This document shows positions 17,989 to 25,404 of a stretch of DNA of 64,000 bases, piece after piece. Both the position numbers and the translations under genes were made by a program. The notes under the pieces are model-generated. The model ran no database searches. It saw only the letters and a program-made list of their open reading frames with translations, and was not told where the DNA came from. Each line of letters begins with the position of its first letter. The stretch's first letter is position 1. Source of the DNA: JADJPL01 sp040382095. Lineage in GTDB: Bacteria > Bacteroidota > Bacteroidia > Chitinophagales > Saprospiraceae. The stretch lies in the NCBI GenBank assembly GCA_040382095.1, contig JBEIGB010000003.1:35833-99832 (forward strand), written 5' to 3'.

Positions 17989-18088
17989 GCGGATAGGATT
18001 TTTATCAAGGAATTCCTTTGCCTCCGGCAGGAAAATTTCGTCGCCCAAAGGGCCTGCCCTCATACGGCGCATAAGTACTTGGGGTTGT

Positions 18089-18196
18089 ATAAAAGACTTT
18101 TGCCGCCCTCGGCGGCAGGACGATATTTTTTAAAACGCCGATTTTGTTCGTTTCGCTTCGCGAAACGAACAAAATCGGCGTTTTAAAAAATATCCT
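18089..18196. repeat. Dispersed repeat, copy 2: GTGTAAAA module plus 35-bp perfect stem
   Basis: GGTTGTATAAAAGACTTT leads into a TGCCGCC/GGCGGCA hairpin and then a perfect 35-bp stem, 18122-18156 paired with 18160-18194, with loop TTC. It lies 100 bp after the TonB receptor gene. The stem sequence is nearly the same as that at 37751-37813, with paired substitutions. Confidence 0.85.
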
Positions 18197-18198
18197 GA

Positions 18199-18256
18199 GG
18201 CTGTGTAAAAAGTATTCCGCCGCCGTAGGCGGCGGAAGAATATTTTTTAAAAACGC
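18199..18256. repeat. Dispersed repeat, copy 3: GTGTAAAAAGTATT module
   Basis: GGCTGTGTAAAAAGTATT is followed by a TTCCGCCGCC/GGCGGCGGAA hairpin with loop GTA and the tail GAATATTTTTTAAAAACGC. It abuts copy 2 directly, giving a tandem of modules just downstream of the MetS-like gene. Confidence 0.8.
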
Positions 18257-18271
18257 AGAACAACACTTTCA

Positions 18272-18427
18272 TCAGGACACATCGAAAGACTTTACCGGCG
18301 GGATGGGCTGATCGTCCTCTTCTTTTGCAGAAGGCGGCGTTGTAAGCACTTTATAGAAAAAATATACCGTGAAGGCGGTAACCGTAATGACGGATCCCAG
18401 GAACATAATTAATGCAGTCGTATTCAT
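18272..18427 (-). CDS. MetS-like small subunit of NSS-family transporter
   Basis: A 51-aa membrane peptide that is easily missed. It starts at the ATG at 18427, 29 nt after the stop of the sodium-dependent symporter gene. Translation gives a single membrane segment (MNTTALIMFLGSVITVTAFT, then VYFFYKVL) and an acidic/proline-rich tail ending SFDVS. In actinobacteria and others, a similar one-helix MetS subunit is encoded beside MetP-type NSS transporters and is needed for methionine/alanine uptake. The size, topology and position match, but sequence identity cannot be checked here. Confidence 0.65.
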   Translation of the reverse strand: MNTTALIMFLGSVITVTAFTVYFFYKVLTTPPSAKEEDDQPIPPVKSFDVS

Positions 18428-18456
18428 ATTTTGAGAGTTTGTGGTCTTGAATAAAA

Positions 18457-20049
18457 TCAGGCAGTTGTTGTAAACCTACCTTCCCTTTGGCGCTTGCGGT
18501 ATGCGACGGCCACGAGTACTGCGATGCCAATCCACATGCCGAGCAGTGCAAAACGGGCGATATTTCTCAATAAAATAGTCTTGTTAAGCTCCGCGATGGT
18601 TGCTTCACTGATTGTAGAGTCCATCAGTTGTTTATGTATCGCAGTATTATTGATGGTATCTATAATAGAAGGGAGGCTAAAGACAAAAATAGCGATAAGG
18701 ATAAGTGGCGTGATAAATTTGATAATAAATTTGAATGCGATCGGCACCTTGATATCTGCGCCCAGGGTAATTTCCTTCCATCCCCGGTTGACGCCGAAAA
18801 CCCATGCAAAGAGGATAGTTTCGAAAAGGGCGAACACGACGAGGGAGACGGTACCTGCCCAGTAATCATATTCATCGAAAACACCATAGTTGAAGAAAAC
18901 GACCGTCGGCAGGCCCAGGAGGAAAACCAATGCGCCGAAGAGCCAGGCGGCTTGTTCGCGCCGCCAGCCAAATTCATCCCGCATGAAGCCCATGATCGGG
19001 GTGCCCATGGCCAGTGAGGAGGTAATCCCTGCAAAGAAGAGCAGGCCAAACCACATCACTCCGGCAAAGACCGCAATAATGGGTCCCCATTGCTGGAAGA
19101 GGTAGGGGAGGGTGCGGAAGCCCAGTCCCAGTCCGCCCGCCTTGTTGACCAGCTCGGTCATGCCGTCAATGCCGAAATAACCCACTGTAATCGGGATGAC
19201 GATCGCACCGCCCAGGACGACCTCTACAAACTCATTCATCCAGCCTGCCGACATGGCATTGAGCGCGATGTCGTCGCGGGAGCGCATGTAAGAAGCGTAA
19301 CACTGGATACTGCCCATTCCGACCGAGAGGGTGAAAAAGATTTGTCCTGCGGCGGCAAGCCATACCTTGCCCGACCATATCGTGTCGAAATTCGGTGTCC
19401 AGAGGAAATTCAGCCCTTCCGTACCATCAAAGATTGCCCCGTCGTTGCCTGCTTTCAGCGAAATCCCGCGGATGGCAAGGATAATTCCAAATAGGATCAG
19501 GAGGGGCATACCGACTTTTGCTACTTTTTCCACCCCGCCGCTAAGCCCGCGGGACAGGATCCAGGTATTGAGGAGCAGACAGATTATCCAAAAGATTATT
19601 GGCTGTATATTGCTAAGGCTCGTATAGTCCCCAAAAAATTGGGATACCTGATCGCTCGTCTGGCCACCGAAAACGCCCGTAAGCGAATGCCAGACATAGC
19701 CCAGTGCCCAGCTTTCGAGGTAACAGTAGTATGCAGCTACTGCCAGGTTGGTAAAAATACCGAATACCCCGATGTATTTCCAAAAAGCAAATTTTGACAT
19801 CGAGTCCAGGATAAACGGTGTGCTGTGGTGCCCATGCCGGCCCCCGAAGCGGCCCATTGACCATTCGATGAACAAGAGTGGTATCCCCATCAGAAAGAAA
19901 CATACCAAATAGGGGATAATGAAGGAGCCACCGCCATTTTGTATGGCTTGTACCGGAAAACGCAGGAAGTTACCCAACCCCACTGCATTGCCGGCCATCG
20001 CCAGTACTAAACCTACGCGCGAGCCCCATGATTCGTTGTGACTTGACAT
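18457..20049 (-). CDS. Sodium-dependent transporter, NSS/SNF family
   Basis: A 530-aa inner-membrane symporter with about 12 membrane segments that couples Na+ to uptake of an amino acid or related amine. The family signature is at the N-terminus: GLVLAMAGNAVGLGNFLRFP, then IQNGGGSFIIPY, the unwound TM1 and substrate/sodium site. IEWSMGRFGG and SVGMGSIQCYASY (TM6 region) follow. The small MetS-like gene directly downstream argues for a MetPS-type amino-acid importer. The substrate is not determined. The long gene-free stretch upstream carries its promoter, but I found no strict consensus. Confidence 0.92.
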   Translation of the reverse strand: MSSHNESWGSRVGLVLAMAGNAVGLGNFLRFPVQAIQNGGGSFIIPYLVCFFLMGIPLLFIEWSMGRFGGRHGHHSTPFILDSMSKFAFWKYIGVFGIFTNLAVAAYYCYLESWALGYVWHSLTGVFGGQTSDQVSQFFGDYTSLSNIQPIIFWIICLLLNTWILSRGLSGGVEKVAKVGMPLLILFGIILAIRGISLKAGNDGAIFDGTEGLNFLWTPNFDTIWSGKVWLAAAGQIFFTLSVGMGSIQCYASYMRSRDDIALNAMSAGWMNEFVEVVLGGAIVIPITVGYFGIDGMTELVNKAGGLGLGFRTLPYLFQQWGPIIAVFAGVMWFGLLFFAGITSSLAMGTPIMGFMRDEFGWRREQAAWLFGALVFLLGLPTVVFFNYGVFDEYDYWAGTVSLVVFALFETILFAWVFGVNRGWKEITLGADIKVPIAFKFIIKFITPLILIAIFVFSLPSIIDTINNTAIHKQLMDSTISEATIAELNKTILLRNIARFALLGMWIGIAVLVAVAYRKRQREGRFTTTA

Positions 20050-20342
20050 AAATCAGGTTAATTAAATAGTGAACAAATCATTGATCTTCTTATTTCCGGG
20101 ATCCGGCTCATAAACAGGGCTGTACTGCTTCAGAATGCCTTCGTATGGACGAAAATTATGCTTTTCCTCCTTCACGCTGGCTCGTCCCGACAGGTCTGAC
20201 CGTGTTAAAGTAAGCCAATTGTCCTTTGGCGGCTTAAGATATAACTAATCTGCTTTACTGCAAATACATTTAAAGTTAGACTTGTTACTACAGGTCTTTG
20301 TAGTGGAAAAAAAGCGCTGTTTTTCACCTGCGATAATCCCTG

Positions 20343-20396
20343 GGTTATGTAAAATTCCTTTTGCTGCCCCTGGTGCAAAATATTATTCCGAGACTG
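20343..20396. repeat. Dispersed repeat, degenerate copy 4
   Basis: GGTTATGTAAAA, then a broken GCTGCC/GGTGC hairpin and AAAATATTATTC. It keeps the order of the family modules with several changes. Confidence 0.4.
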
Positions 20397-20648
20397 CCCG
20401 GAAGGTCCTTTGGTCGTGCAAGCCGCTGAATTTGATTTGAGTGAGGCTGTCGCAAAAGTATTGCTGAGCTTTTATGAAAAGGTGTTTTTGCCACCCAAAA
20501 CCCAAAGTAGCCCGCGTTGCCAAATGATGTTGTTTTAATAACGCTATGTTGTTTATTTTTAAAATAAAATTAACATAAAATCAATTAATTTAAAATTTTA
20601 TTTTGAAAAAGAAGCGAATAAAGAATTTCTTGCACAATTTTGGTATAA

Positions 20649-20691
20649 TCTTTATTGCCGGCGCAGCGGCAGGACTTTTTATACGGCCCCC
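20649..20691. repeat. Dispersed repeat, degenerate copy 5
   Basis: A TTGCCG/CGGCAGG hairpin followed by ACTTTTTATACGGCCCC, comparable with ACTTTTTACACACCCC in the better copies. Orientation is reversed relative to copy 3. Confidence 0.4.
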
Positions 20692-20813
20692 TGTTTACTA
20701 ATTTCAGAATTTTTTAAAAGCCCGTGCTTTGAACCGGGGATAATTTTATTATTTTCAATAAATGTCTAATATTTTTTCAAATAATATAATTAAATAAAAA
20801 AAATCATAAAATA

Positions 20814-20845
20814 TTTGTAAAAAAAAGCACGGTGTTTTAAATTTG
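20814..20845 (+). promoter_or_regulatory. Strong Bacteroidota promoter for the tRNA-like RNA
   Basis: TTTG at 20814-20817, exactly 20 nt, then TAAATTTG at 20838-20845 is a full match to TTTG-N19/21-TAnnTTTG. Transcription should begin near 20852, about 35 nt before the acceptor stem of the tRNA-like RNA. Confidence 0.8.
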
Positions 20846-20886
20846 TGATATCAGAGCGATCGAAAGCTGATCGCTATAATTAATAA

Positions 20887-21089
20887 TGTGAGGTGATGAA
20901 ACAGGCAGCCAGGCCCTCTTGTCTCGGGGGTAGGGATCCGGCTTCGGCCGGGACTGGATAAACTTGGGATAAGTCTCAGCGACCTCGCCTTGCCTGGCTT
21001 GGCGAGGCCGGCTCCAAGACTGGGGTTGACCACCGCGAAACTGTTCCTATGCTAACTTCCCTTTGAAGGTTCGAATCCTTCCCTCACAG
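20887..21089 (+). ncRNA. tRNA-like RNA, class II architecture with a ~130-nt variable arm, anticodon GUC
   Basis: A 203-nt RNA with complete tRNA ends. The 7-bp acceptor TGTGAGG (20887-20893) pairs with CCTCACA (21082-21088), and the discriminator is G. The T arm is GAAGG-TTCGAAT-CCTTC (21065-21081). U8, A14 and G18-G19 are present, though the D stem is weak. The anticodon arm is CCCTC-TTGTCTC-GGGGG (20914-20930), giving U33 and anticodon GUC but an unusual pyrimidine at 37. The next bases AGGGA (20932-20936) pair with TCCCT (21058-21062), exactly where a class II variable arm should close. Inside are a CCGGC-TTCG-GCCGG hairpin (20938-20951) and a CCTCGCC/GGCGAGG hairpin (20983-21007). CCA is not encoded (GCGA follows), unlike the tRNA-Leu in this window. 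A strong promoter and terminator flank it. Function unknown. Confidence 0.7.
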
Positions 21090-21102
21090 CGACTAAAATT
21101 TT

Positions 21103-21141
21103 AAAGGCCTTGTAAACCAATGTTTTACAAGGCCTTTTTTT
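21103..21141 (+). terminator. Rho-independent terminator of the tRNA-like RNA
   Basis: A perfect 14-bp stem (21103-21116 with 21124-21137) and 7-nt loop are followed by a run of Ts. It starts 14 nt after the tRNA-like RNA and completes a single-gene transcription unit. Confidence 0.9.
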
Positions 21142-21243
21142 ATCCTGGCAATAAAACTTACCACTTGATTACAGGCGGCTGTCCCATGCGTACCGGAGCT
21201 GTATAAAAAGATGAACGGGTGCTGCCAGTATTATTTTAAACAG

Positions 21244-21352
21244 GGTTGTCTCACAAGTCCTTTGGCGGATGTCCCACAAGTCCTTTGCTACCGAAGGCGG
21301 CAGAATCTTTTCGGATAGTTTCAACCAGCCGGGGGCTTTTTACACAACCCCC
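21244..21352. repeat. Dispersed repeat, diverged copy 6
   Basis: GTTGTCTCACAAGTCCTTTG and CCCACAAGTCCTTTG are two related half-units. They are followed by GAAGGCGGCAGAATCTTTT, then GGGGGCTTTTTACACAACCCCC, whose end matches the GGGGTTGTGTAAAAAG terminus in reverse. It lies just after the stop of the adjacent helical-repeat protein gene on the other strand. Confidence 0.5.
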
Positions 21353-21373
21353 GGCGCTTTACACGGTGAGGTA

Positions 21374-23011
21374 TCAGAGTCGGGTCCGGTTGTTTTTTGA
21401 TTTAGGCATTTTCTTGATTGCTTTATTATCAAAGGGGGATGGGTCGTTGACAGGCAACTGTACCCTGCCCTTGTACAGCTGGTTAAAGTTTTGCGCATAA
21501 ACTTTGCTGTGCAGGGAATCGAGGGCCATGGTCCATAGGTCTTCATAGGGGATGACTTCAAAGTGCCGTCCTTTCTGGGCCATTTCCAGGGGCAGACCCT
21601 CGAGTTTTTCTTTCCAGGGCTGGACCTGCCGGGCTACGGCTGTGCGATGGAATCCGACCTGGGGGATTTCGAGGAGCATTCTTATGAAAAGGTTGCTCCG
21701 ATAAGTATCGTCTTTTTGCAAATAGCGGGTGCAGTATTTTTTGATTGCTTCGATACGGTCCAAAGCCATTTCATAGCGCCGTTGGGCAATGGTAAACATG
21801 ATCTGCAAGATGAGGATGGGAATATTCATCCCTTGTTTATCGCGGGAAAAGATCGGCACTTCGTTGAGGAATTTACCCAGGCGGAAGTTGTTGCCGATTT
21901 CCTCCGGGGTCGTTTCTACTTTTCCAATCGTTTTCAGGTACATCACATACGCTTCAAAGATTTTCCATTGTTCGACAATGGACATATCCATGCGCTTGAA
22001 TTCCAGATGGTGTACCACCTGGAGGTAGATATGGTAGGCTTGCTGGTAATTGCCGGTATGCATTGCGAGGATAAACGACAGCTCCCTGTTCTTGAACCAA
22101 TTGAGGCTCCCGTTCTTTTCCTGGAGGAGGTTGATTTCTGCGATTTTCAAGCCTTCTGTATAATCCCGGAGATAAGTACAGCATGCAATCATCTGGAAGT
22201 GGAAAAAGGTTTTTACGCTCGGGGCATTGAACGGTTTGGTATGTATCCAATCGAGCGCTTCCTGTGAAACCTGGCGTGCTTTGCGGTAGTCGTTCTGGCA
22301 CATGGCCACAAGGGTAACGATCTGCAGGTAATAGCGTTGAAAGTGAAAGGAGGGTTTATCCCGGGATTCTTCCTGAAGTGCCTGGATAAATTCTTTGGCC
22401 TGTTCCAGGGTTGTCGCGCTGGAAGCTTTGGAGTGTGCGAAATTTGCGGCCAGGAGCAGGTAGCATCCCTGTGCCTGGGACTCCAGGTCGCATTGCCTGG
22501 TCAGTGTTTTGGTGAGGGAATGGTAATGGGAAAATTTTCTGGCATCCGGCATCCGGGTCGCATACAGCGAACGCAGCATTTTACAGGCATCCAGGGATAA
22601 TTCGGTAAATTCAAAGAGGGTGCTTTGCTTTAATACCCGGTGGGCAAGTTCCATCGCCATATTGACCGCGCCCCGGTTGAACAGAATCCTTACCGCATAC
22701 ATTTGCTTGAGGCAGATAAGGTAGGCCCTATTAGCCTCCGTATAGTTCGACTGTTTGACATTCAGGAAAAACAGGGTATTCAGCAGCCGGTTTTTGAACC
22801 TGGTTTTTAGCTTCCGGTAAGCTTGTTCTGACGGATCGGATTGGAAAAAGTACTGTGCGGCATCGCTATCGCTGCGAATATTTCCGGAAAGCATTTGGGT
22901 ATAAAAATCATTGAGCATAGAGGGTATCAGCCCGCGCCCATATCCGATGACATCAATATGCCTGGCTTTATTGCGTTCGAGTAACTGGATCAATTCTTTT
23001 ATGTTTTCCAT
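21374..23011 (-). CDS. Large alpha-helical (TPR-like) protein of unknown function
   Basis: A 545-aa soluble protein with no signal peptide. It is almost entirely helical, with repeated paired-helix segments of about 35-40 residues (for example YTEANRAYLICLKQMYAVRI, AVNMAMELAHRVLKQSTLF, YEMALDRIEAIKKYC), which suggests degenerate tetratricopeptide repeats forming a scaffold. The N-terminus (MENIKELIQLLERNKARHID) looks like a natural start. The C-terminus is basic (KKMPKSKNNRTRL). I do not recognise the family. Such lone helical-repeat proteins in Bacteroidota usually mediate protein contacts. It is monocistronic, with a candidate promoter about 75 nt upstream. Confidence 0.65.
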   Translation of the reverse strand: MENIKELIQLLERNKARHIDVIGYGRGLIPSMLNDFYTQMLSGNIRSDSDAAQYFFQSDPSEQAYRKLKTRFKNRLLNTLFFLNVKQSNYTEANRAYLICLKQMYAVRILFNRGAVNMAMELAHRVLKQSTLFEFTELSLDACKMLRSLYATRMPDARKFSHYHSLTKTLTRQCDLESQAQGCYLLLAANFAHSKASSATTLEQAKEFIQALQEESRDKPSFHFQRYYLQIVTLVAMCQNDYRKARQVSQEALDWIHTKPFNAPSVKTFFHFQMIACCTYLRDYTEGLKIAEINLLQEKNGSLNWFKNRELSFILAMHTGNYQQAYHIYLQVVHHLEFKRMDMSIVEQWKIFEAYVMYLKTIGKVETTPEEIGNNFRLGKFLNEVPIFSRDKQGMNIPILILQIMFTIAQRRYEMALDRIEAIKKYCTRYLQKDDTYRSNLFIRMLLEIPQVGFHRTAVARQVQPWKEKLEGLPLEMAQKGRHFEVIPYEDLWTMALDSLHSKVYAQNFNQLYKGRVQLPVNDPSPFDNKAIKKMPKSKNNRTRL

Positions 23012-23684
23012 TTTTTGGGTGTTTTGCTTAGTTTTAACTATTCAGGCCGACGGGTTCAAAGGGCAGCGGCGGGGCCTGTTTTCAAAGGTAAATCGGCCCT
23101 CGGGTATTTTATAAACTGGCCGTTGCTTCTTGCTTGTTATTTACAATTTTTGTGCAAATGGATATTGGGTGGGATTATGCTATGGGTGGCTGGGCCTGCC
23201 TTCCAGGCCGGTGGAGCAGTGGGTGCTTTTCAAAGGGCAGGGAGACAGGCCGACAAGGTCTGCCCCCCTGCTTCCACAAAGCACCCGTTAAAAATGCTAA
23301 CCCATATACCTTACAAAGGTAAGTGGCTTCCTATTCCCGGGAAAGGCCAGTTGGCGTAGCGGTGTTGCACCCGTTAAATAGGGGGGATTGACGGCAGGAT
23401 ACTACTTAAACGGCTGTTTTTCAAATACATATTTTTTTGAAAAAGCGGTCGTTTTTGGGGTGTGCCCGATTGGGATGGGCCCCGCACGGTCTGCGGTGTG
23501 GCAGGCAGGGATAGCCGAACAGTATTCCCGCTACAAGTCAGACATTTTGAAAGGAGGATATCATTTGTGCGTTTGGAGGGCGACGGGGCCACCGATGTAA
23601 GTCGTGCACCCCAGCAGGCGCCGATGGCTGCTGGAACAGCAGGGCATCGCTGTTTGAGCCAATGGTGGTCCCGTCGCAGGCAGT
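23012..23684. other. 673-bp intergenic region, no gene seen
   Basis: Several open frames exist but none has protein-like composition or a credible start. Beyond the candidate promoter at 23083-23090, a second CAAAGGTAAG-type string occurs near 23316. Nothing else stands out. Confidence 0.45.
23083..23115 (-). promoter_or_regulatory. Candidate Bacteroidota promoter for the helical-repeat protein
   Basis: On the minus strand TACCTTTG (23090-23083) fits TAnnTTTG. About 21 nt further upstream is TTTA (23115-23112) in place of TTTG. Predicted leader about 65 nt. Confidence 0.4.
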
Positions 23685-24203
23685 TTATTTTGCCACTTTT
23701 TTATAAACCCCGCCGATCGAGGTAGTGGTAGGGGTAAGGCAGAAGAGGGAGAGTGCGTCCGCTGGGTTTTCCTGGCCACCTCCTTCGGCGCCTACGAAGA
23801 TTTCGTTATTCGGCATCATGCGGATCGTGAGGAAAGTGGGATCGGCTGCACCGGGATTTACAGGCGTCTGAATGTATCCGTTGCGGTAATCTCCGATGCC
23901 ACGGAAAGTACATGCCGGGGAGCCTGCGAGCGGGCTGCTGGTAAAAGTGACCTCGACTTTTTCTCCGGCAATCCACTTGACCGTGAATTTTTTCCAGAAG
24001 CCCTTGTCGGGATAATTGGCATCAGCGAAAGCCCCTGAAAGTTCTTCCAGGGAAGCCTCTCTATAGATTTTTTCTTCTTTGGCAGGTGCCGGTGTCGAGG
24101 TGGAGGACTCCGAAGTTTCGCTCTTATTTGCTTTTTTATCGGACTTACATGAAAAGGAAAGGAAGCCAAGCAATAAACAGCAGGCAAAAAAGTATTTTTT
24201 CAT
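23685..24203 (-). CDS. Putative lipoprotein of unknown function
   Basis: A 172-aa exported protein. The ATG at 24203 starts a lipoprotein signal (MKKYFFACCLLLGFLSFS) with cysteine at the cleavage site, then a Lys/Ser/Thr/Pro-rich linker (residues 21-45). The compact domain of about 125 residues (SLEELSGAFADANYPDKGFW, KVEVTFTSSP, DYRNGYIQTP, LTIRMMPNNEIFVGAEGG) is probably a beta sandwich or barrel. The upstream part of the open frame crosses the terminator of the neighbouring gene and is not counted. Family not recognised. Confidence 0.65.
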   Translation of the reverse strand: MKKYFFACCLLLGFLSFSCKSDKKANKSETSESSTSTPAPAKEEKIYREASLEELSGAFADANYPDKGFWKKFTVKWIAGEKVEVTFTSSPLAGSPACTFRGIGDYRNGYIQTPVNPGAADPTFLTIRMMPNNEIFVGAEGGGQENPADALSLFCLTPTTTSIGGVYKKVAK

Positions 24204-24282
24204 AGTTTCTTTATTTCGGGCGAAAATACAACTTTTTATAGATTTTGCTAAAAGGCTGTTTGCTTGTGTTGGGCAGGAAAAA

Positions 24283-24345
24283 GGCCCGGGGGCCCGACAA
24301 AAGTTACCAGTCGCTTTAACTGGTTGCCTTTGTCGGCCCCGGGCA
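24283..24345 (-). terminator. Rho-independent terminator
   Basis: A long stem: CCGACAAA (24294-24301) pairs with TTTGTCGG (24329-24336), extended by G/C pairs outside and by ACCAGT/ACTGGT inside. Read on the minus strand it is followed by CCTTTTTCC, so it ends the transcript of the secreted beta-rich protein gene. Confidence 0.75.
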
Positions 24346-24372
24346 TGGAAAATGAAGTGGATGAGACAACAA

Positions 24373-24981
24373 TTATCGGTTGAACTGCTGATAGAGGGTA
24401 CGTTCGGGCGTATGGACGGCGAACGTATAGGTGCCCTGGGGCAGGCGGGAAAGATTATAGCGCCGCTGCAGGGCGATGGTGGCAGGCACAACATCCTCAA
24501 AAACAAGCTCTCCTTCCTGGCTGACGATGGCCACTCTTACACTGGCTACCTGCTGGTTGGCTACCCGAAGCTCAACGGCGTCTGCTTCCATTTTTATCTG
24601 GGGAAGCTGCAAGATGCTGCACTGCCCGGGATCCAGGTCAATGGTGTTTTCCAGAAGGATAAAAGGCTGGGCGACTTCTTTTCCATTGAGCGCGATGGAA
24701 GCAGTGTAGGCACCTGGTGCCATTTCTTCCAGGTTGAAGGCCCGCGAATAACGCCCCTGGTTTACCTTCTCCTGGTAAACGACCGCACCATCAGGCCCCG
24801 TGAGCCGGATCTCAGCATAATCTGCTATCCGCGGGATGTTCAGGATGAGTTTCCGCTCTTTTCCAACTTTGATGGATACTCCAGAGGGGTCTGGGTGACT
24901 GGCAAATGCCTGGGCGTTCAGGGCACTGGCGGCTAGTATCAGTAGCGCGCTTTTCTGCAGGTGAACAATTAAGTTCTTCAT
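24373..24981 (-). CDS. Secreted beta-sandwich protein (DUF3244-like)
   Basis: A 202-aa exported protein. It has a signal peptide (MKNLIVHLQKSALLILAASA, then LNAQAFA). The mature part comprises two beta-sandwich-like halves with matching turn motifs (FNLEEMAPGAYTASIALNGK near 85 and YNLSRLPQGTYTFAVHTPER near 180), like the PGxY repeats of DUF3244 and T9SS-type Ig folds. It lacks a strong sorting-domain end (it stops at LYQQFNR). It may be a small cell-surface or periplasmic protein. A candidate -7 box lies 85 nt upstream. Confidence 0.65.
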   Translation of the reverse strand: MKNLIVHLQKSALLILAASALNAQAFASHPDPSGVSIKVGKERKLILNIPRIADYAEIRLTGPDGAVVYQEKVNQGRYSRAFNLEEMAPGAYTASIALNGKEVAQPFILLENTIDLDPGQCSILQLPQIKMEADAVELRVANQQVASVRVAIVSQEGELVFEDVVPATIALQRRYNLSRLPQGTYTFAVHTPERTLYQQFNR

Positions 24982-25404
24982 AATAATGTGGATTGTTTGG
25001 GTTAAAAAATGCCTTCTTATTGCGCAAAAGAAACGGCTAAATGCTTAGTGTAAAAATTACACCAACAAAGATACGGGCAGGAAGGGTCAGGTTTCCACCA
25101 CAATTTTAACCAATAGTGATGCTATTTTAACACGGTAAAATAAAAATCGGCAAAACGACGGCAAAAAAACACCTAAAACGCCAAATTATTATATGTCTGG
25201 ATTGGGTTTTCTATTCCCTGGAGGAGGATACGGAGCGATTTGCCGAATAATATTGTGATTTGGCAAAATGGGTATTAAAACAGGAAGTTTTTCAGGGCAG
25301 GGATCATTTTAGGGCGAATAACTACAAAGATGAGGCGGGTAGGGTACCTGCCCGCCCGTTGCATAACGGTACGATGGGTGCTTTTTGAGTAAGGGACCGG
25401 GCTT
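24982..25404. other. 423-bp intergenic region
   Basis: It holds a TATCTTTG box on the minus strand (25073-25066), a likely -7 element for the secreted beta-rich protein. It also holds a 10-bp G/C-rich hairpin GGCGGGTAGG-GTA-CCTGCCCGCC at 25334-25356, 50 bp after the HD-Pycsar gene. No coding frame is seen. Confidence 0.5.
25334..25356. terminator. G/C-rich hairpin downstream of the HD-Pycsar gene
   Basis: A 10-bp stem with one G-U pair and loop GTA. The position is right for a terminator of the minus-strand gene, but no T-tract follows. Confidence 0.35.

Larger units (their letters stand above)
20050..20813. other. Gene-free region upstream of the tRNA-like gene
   Basis: About 760 bp with no credible coding frame. 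It becomes very AT-rich after 20520. Two weak copies of the dispersed repeat are visible: a GTTATGTAAAA-TTTTGCTGCCCC-TGGTGCAAAATATT remnant at 20343-20396, and TTTATTGCCG-CGGCAGGACTTTTTATACGGCCCC at 20649-20691. Confidence 0.5.

Noticed and set aside
16558..18072. A 504-codon frame antisense to the TonB-dependent receptor
   Set aside because: It mirrors codon bias of the real gene on the other strand, runs through conserved receptor domains and has no recognisable motifs.
20887..21089. tmRNA or a tRNA interrupted by a group I intron
   Set aside because: No tag reading frame, no G-U alanine identity pair in the acceptor and only 203 nt, so tmRNA does not fit. An intron is unlikely because the anticodon stem closes before the extra sequence and the insert is too short for a group I intron.
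23015..23359. Open frame of 114 codons in the gap upstream of the helical-repeat gene
   Set aside because: It overlaps the likely promoter region, is rich in Gly/Pro/Arg without fold-like pattern, and has no good start.
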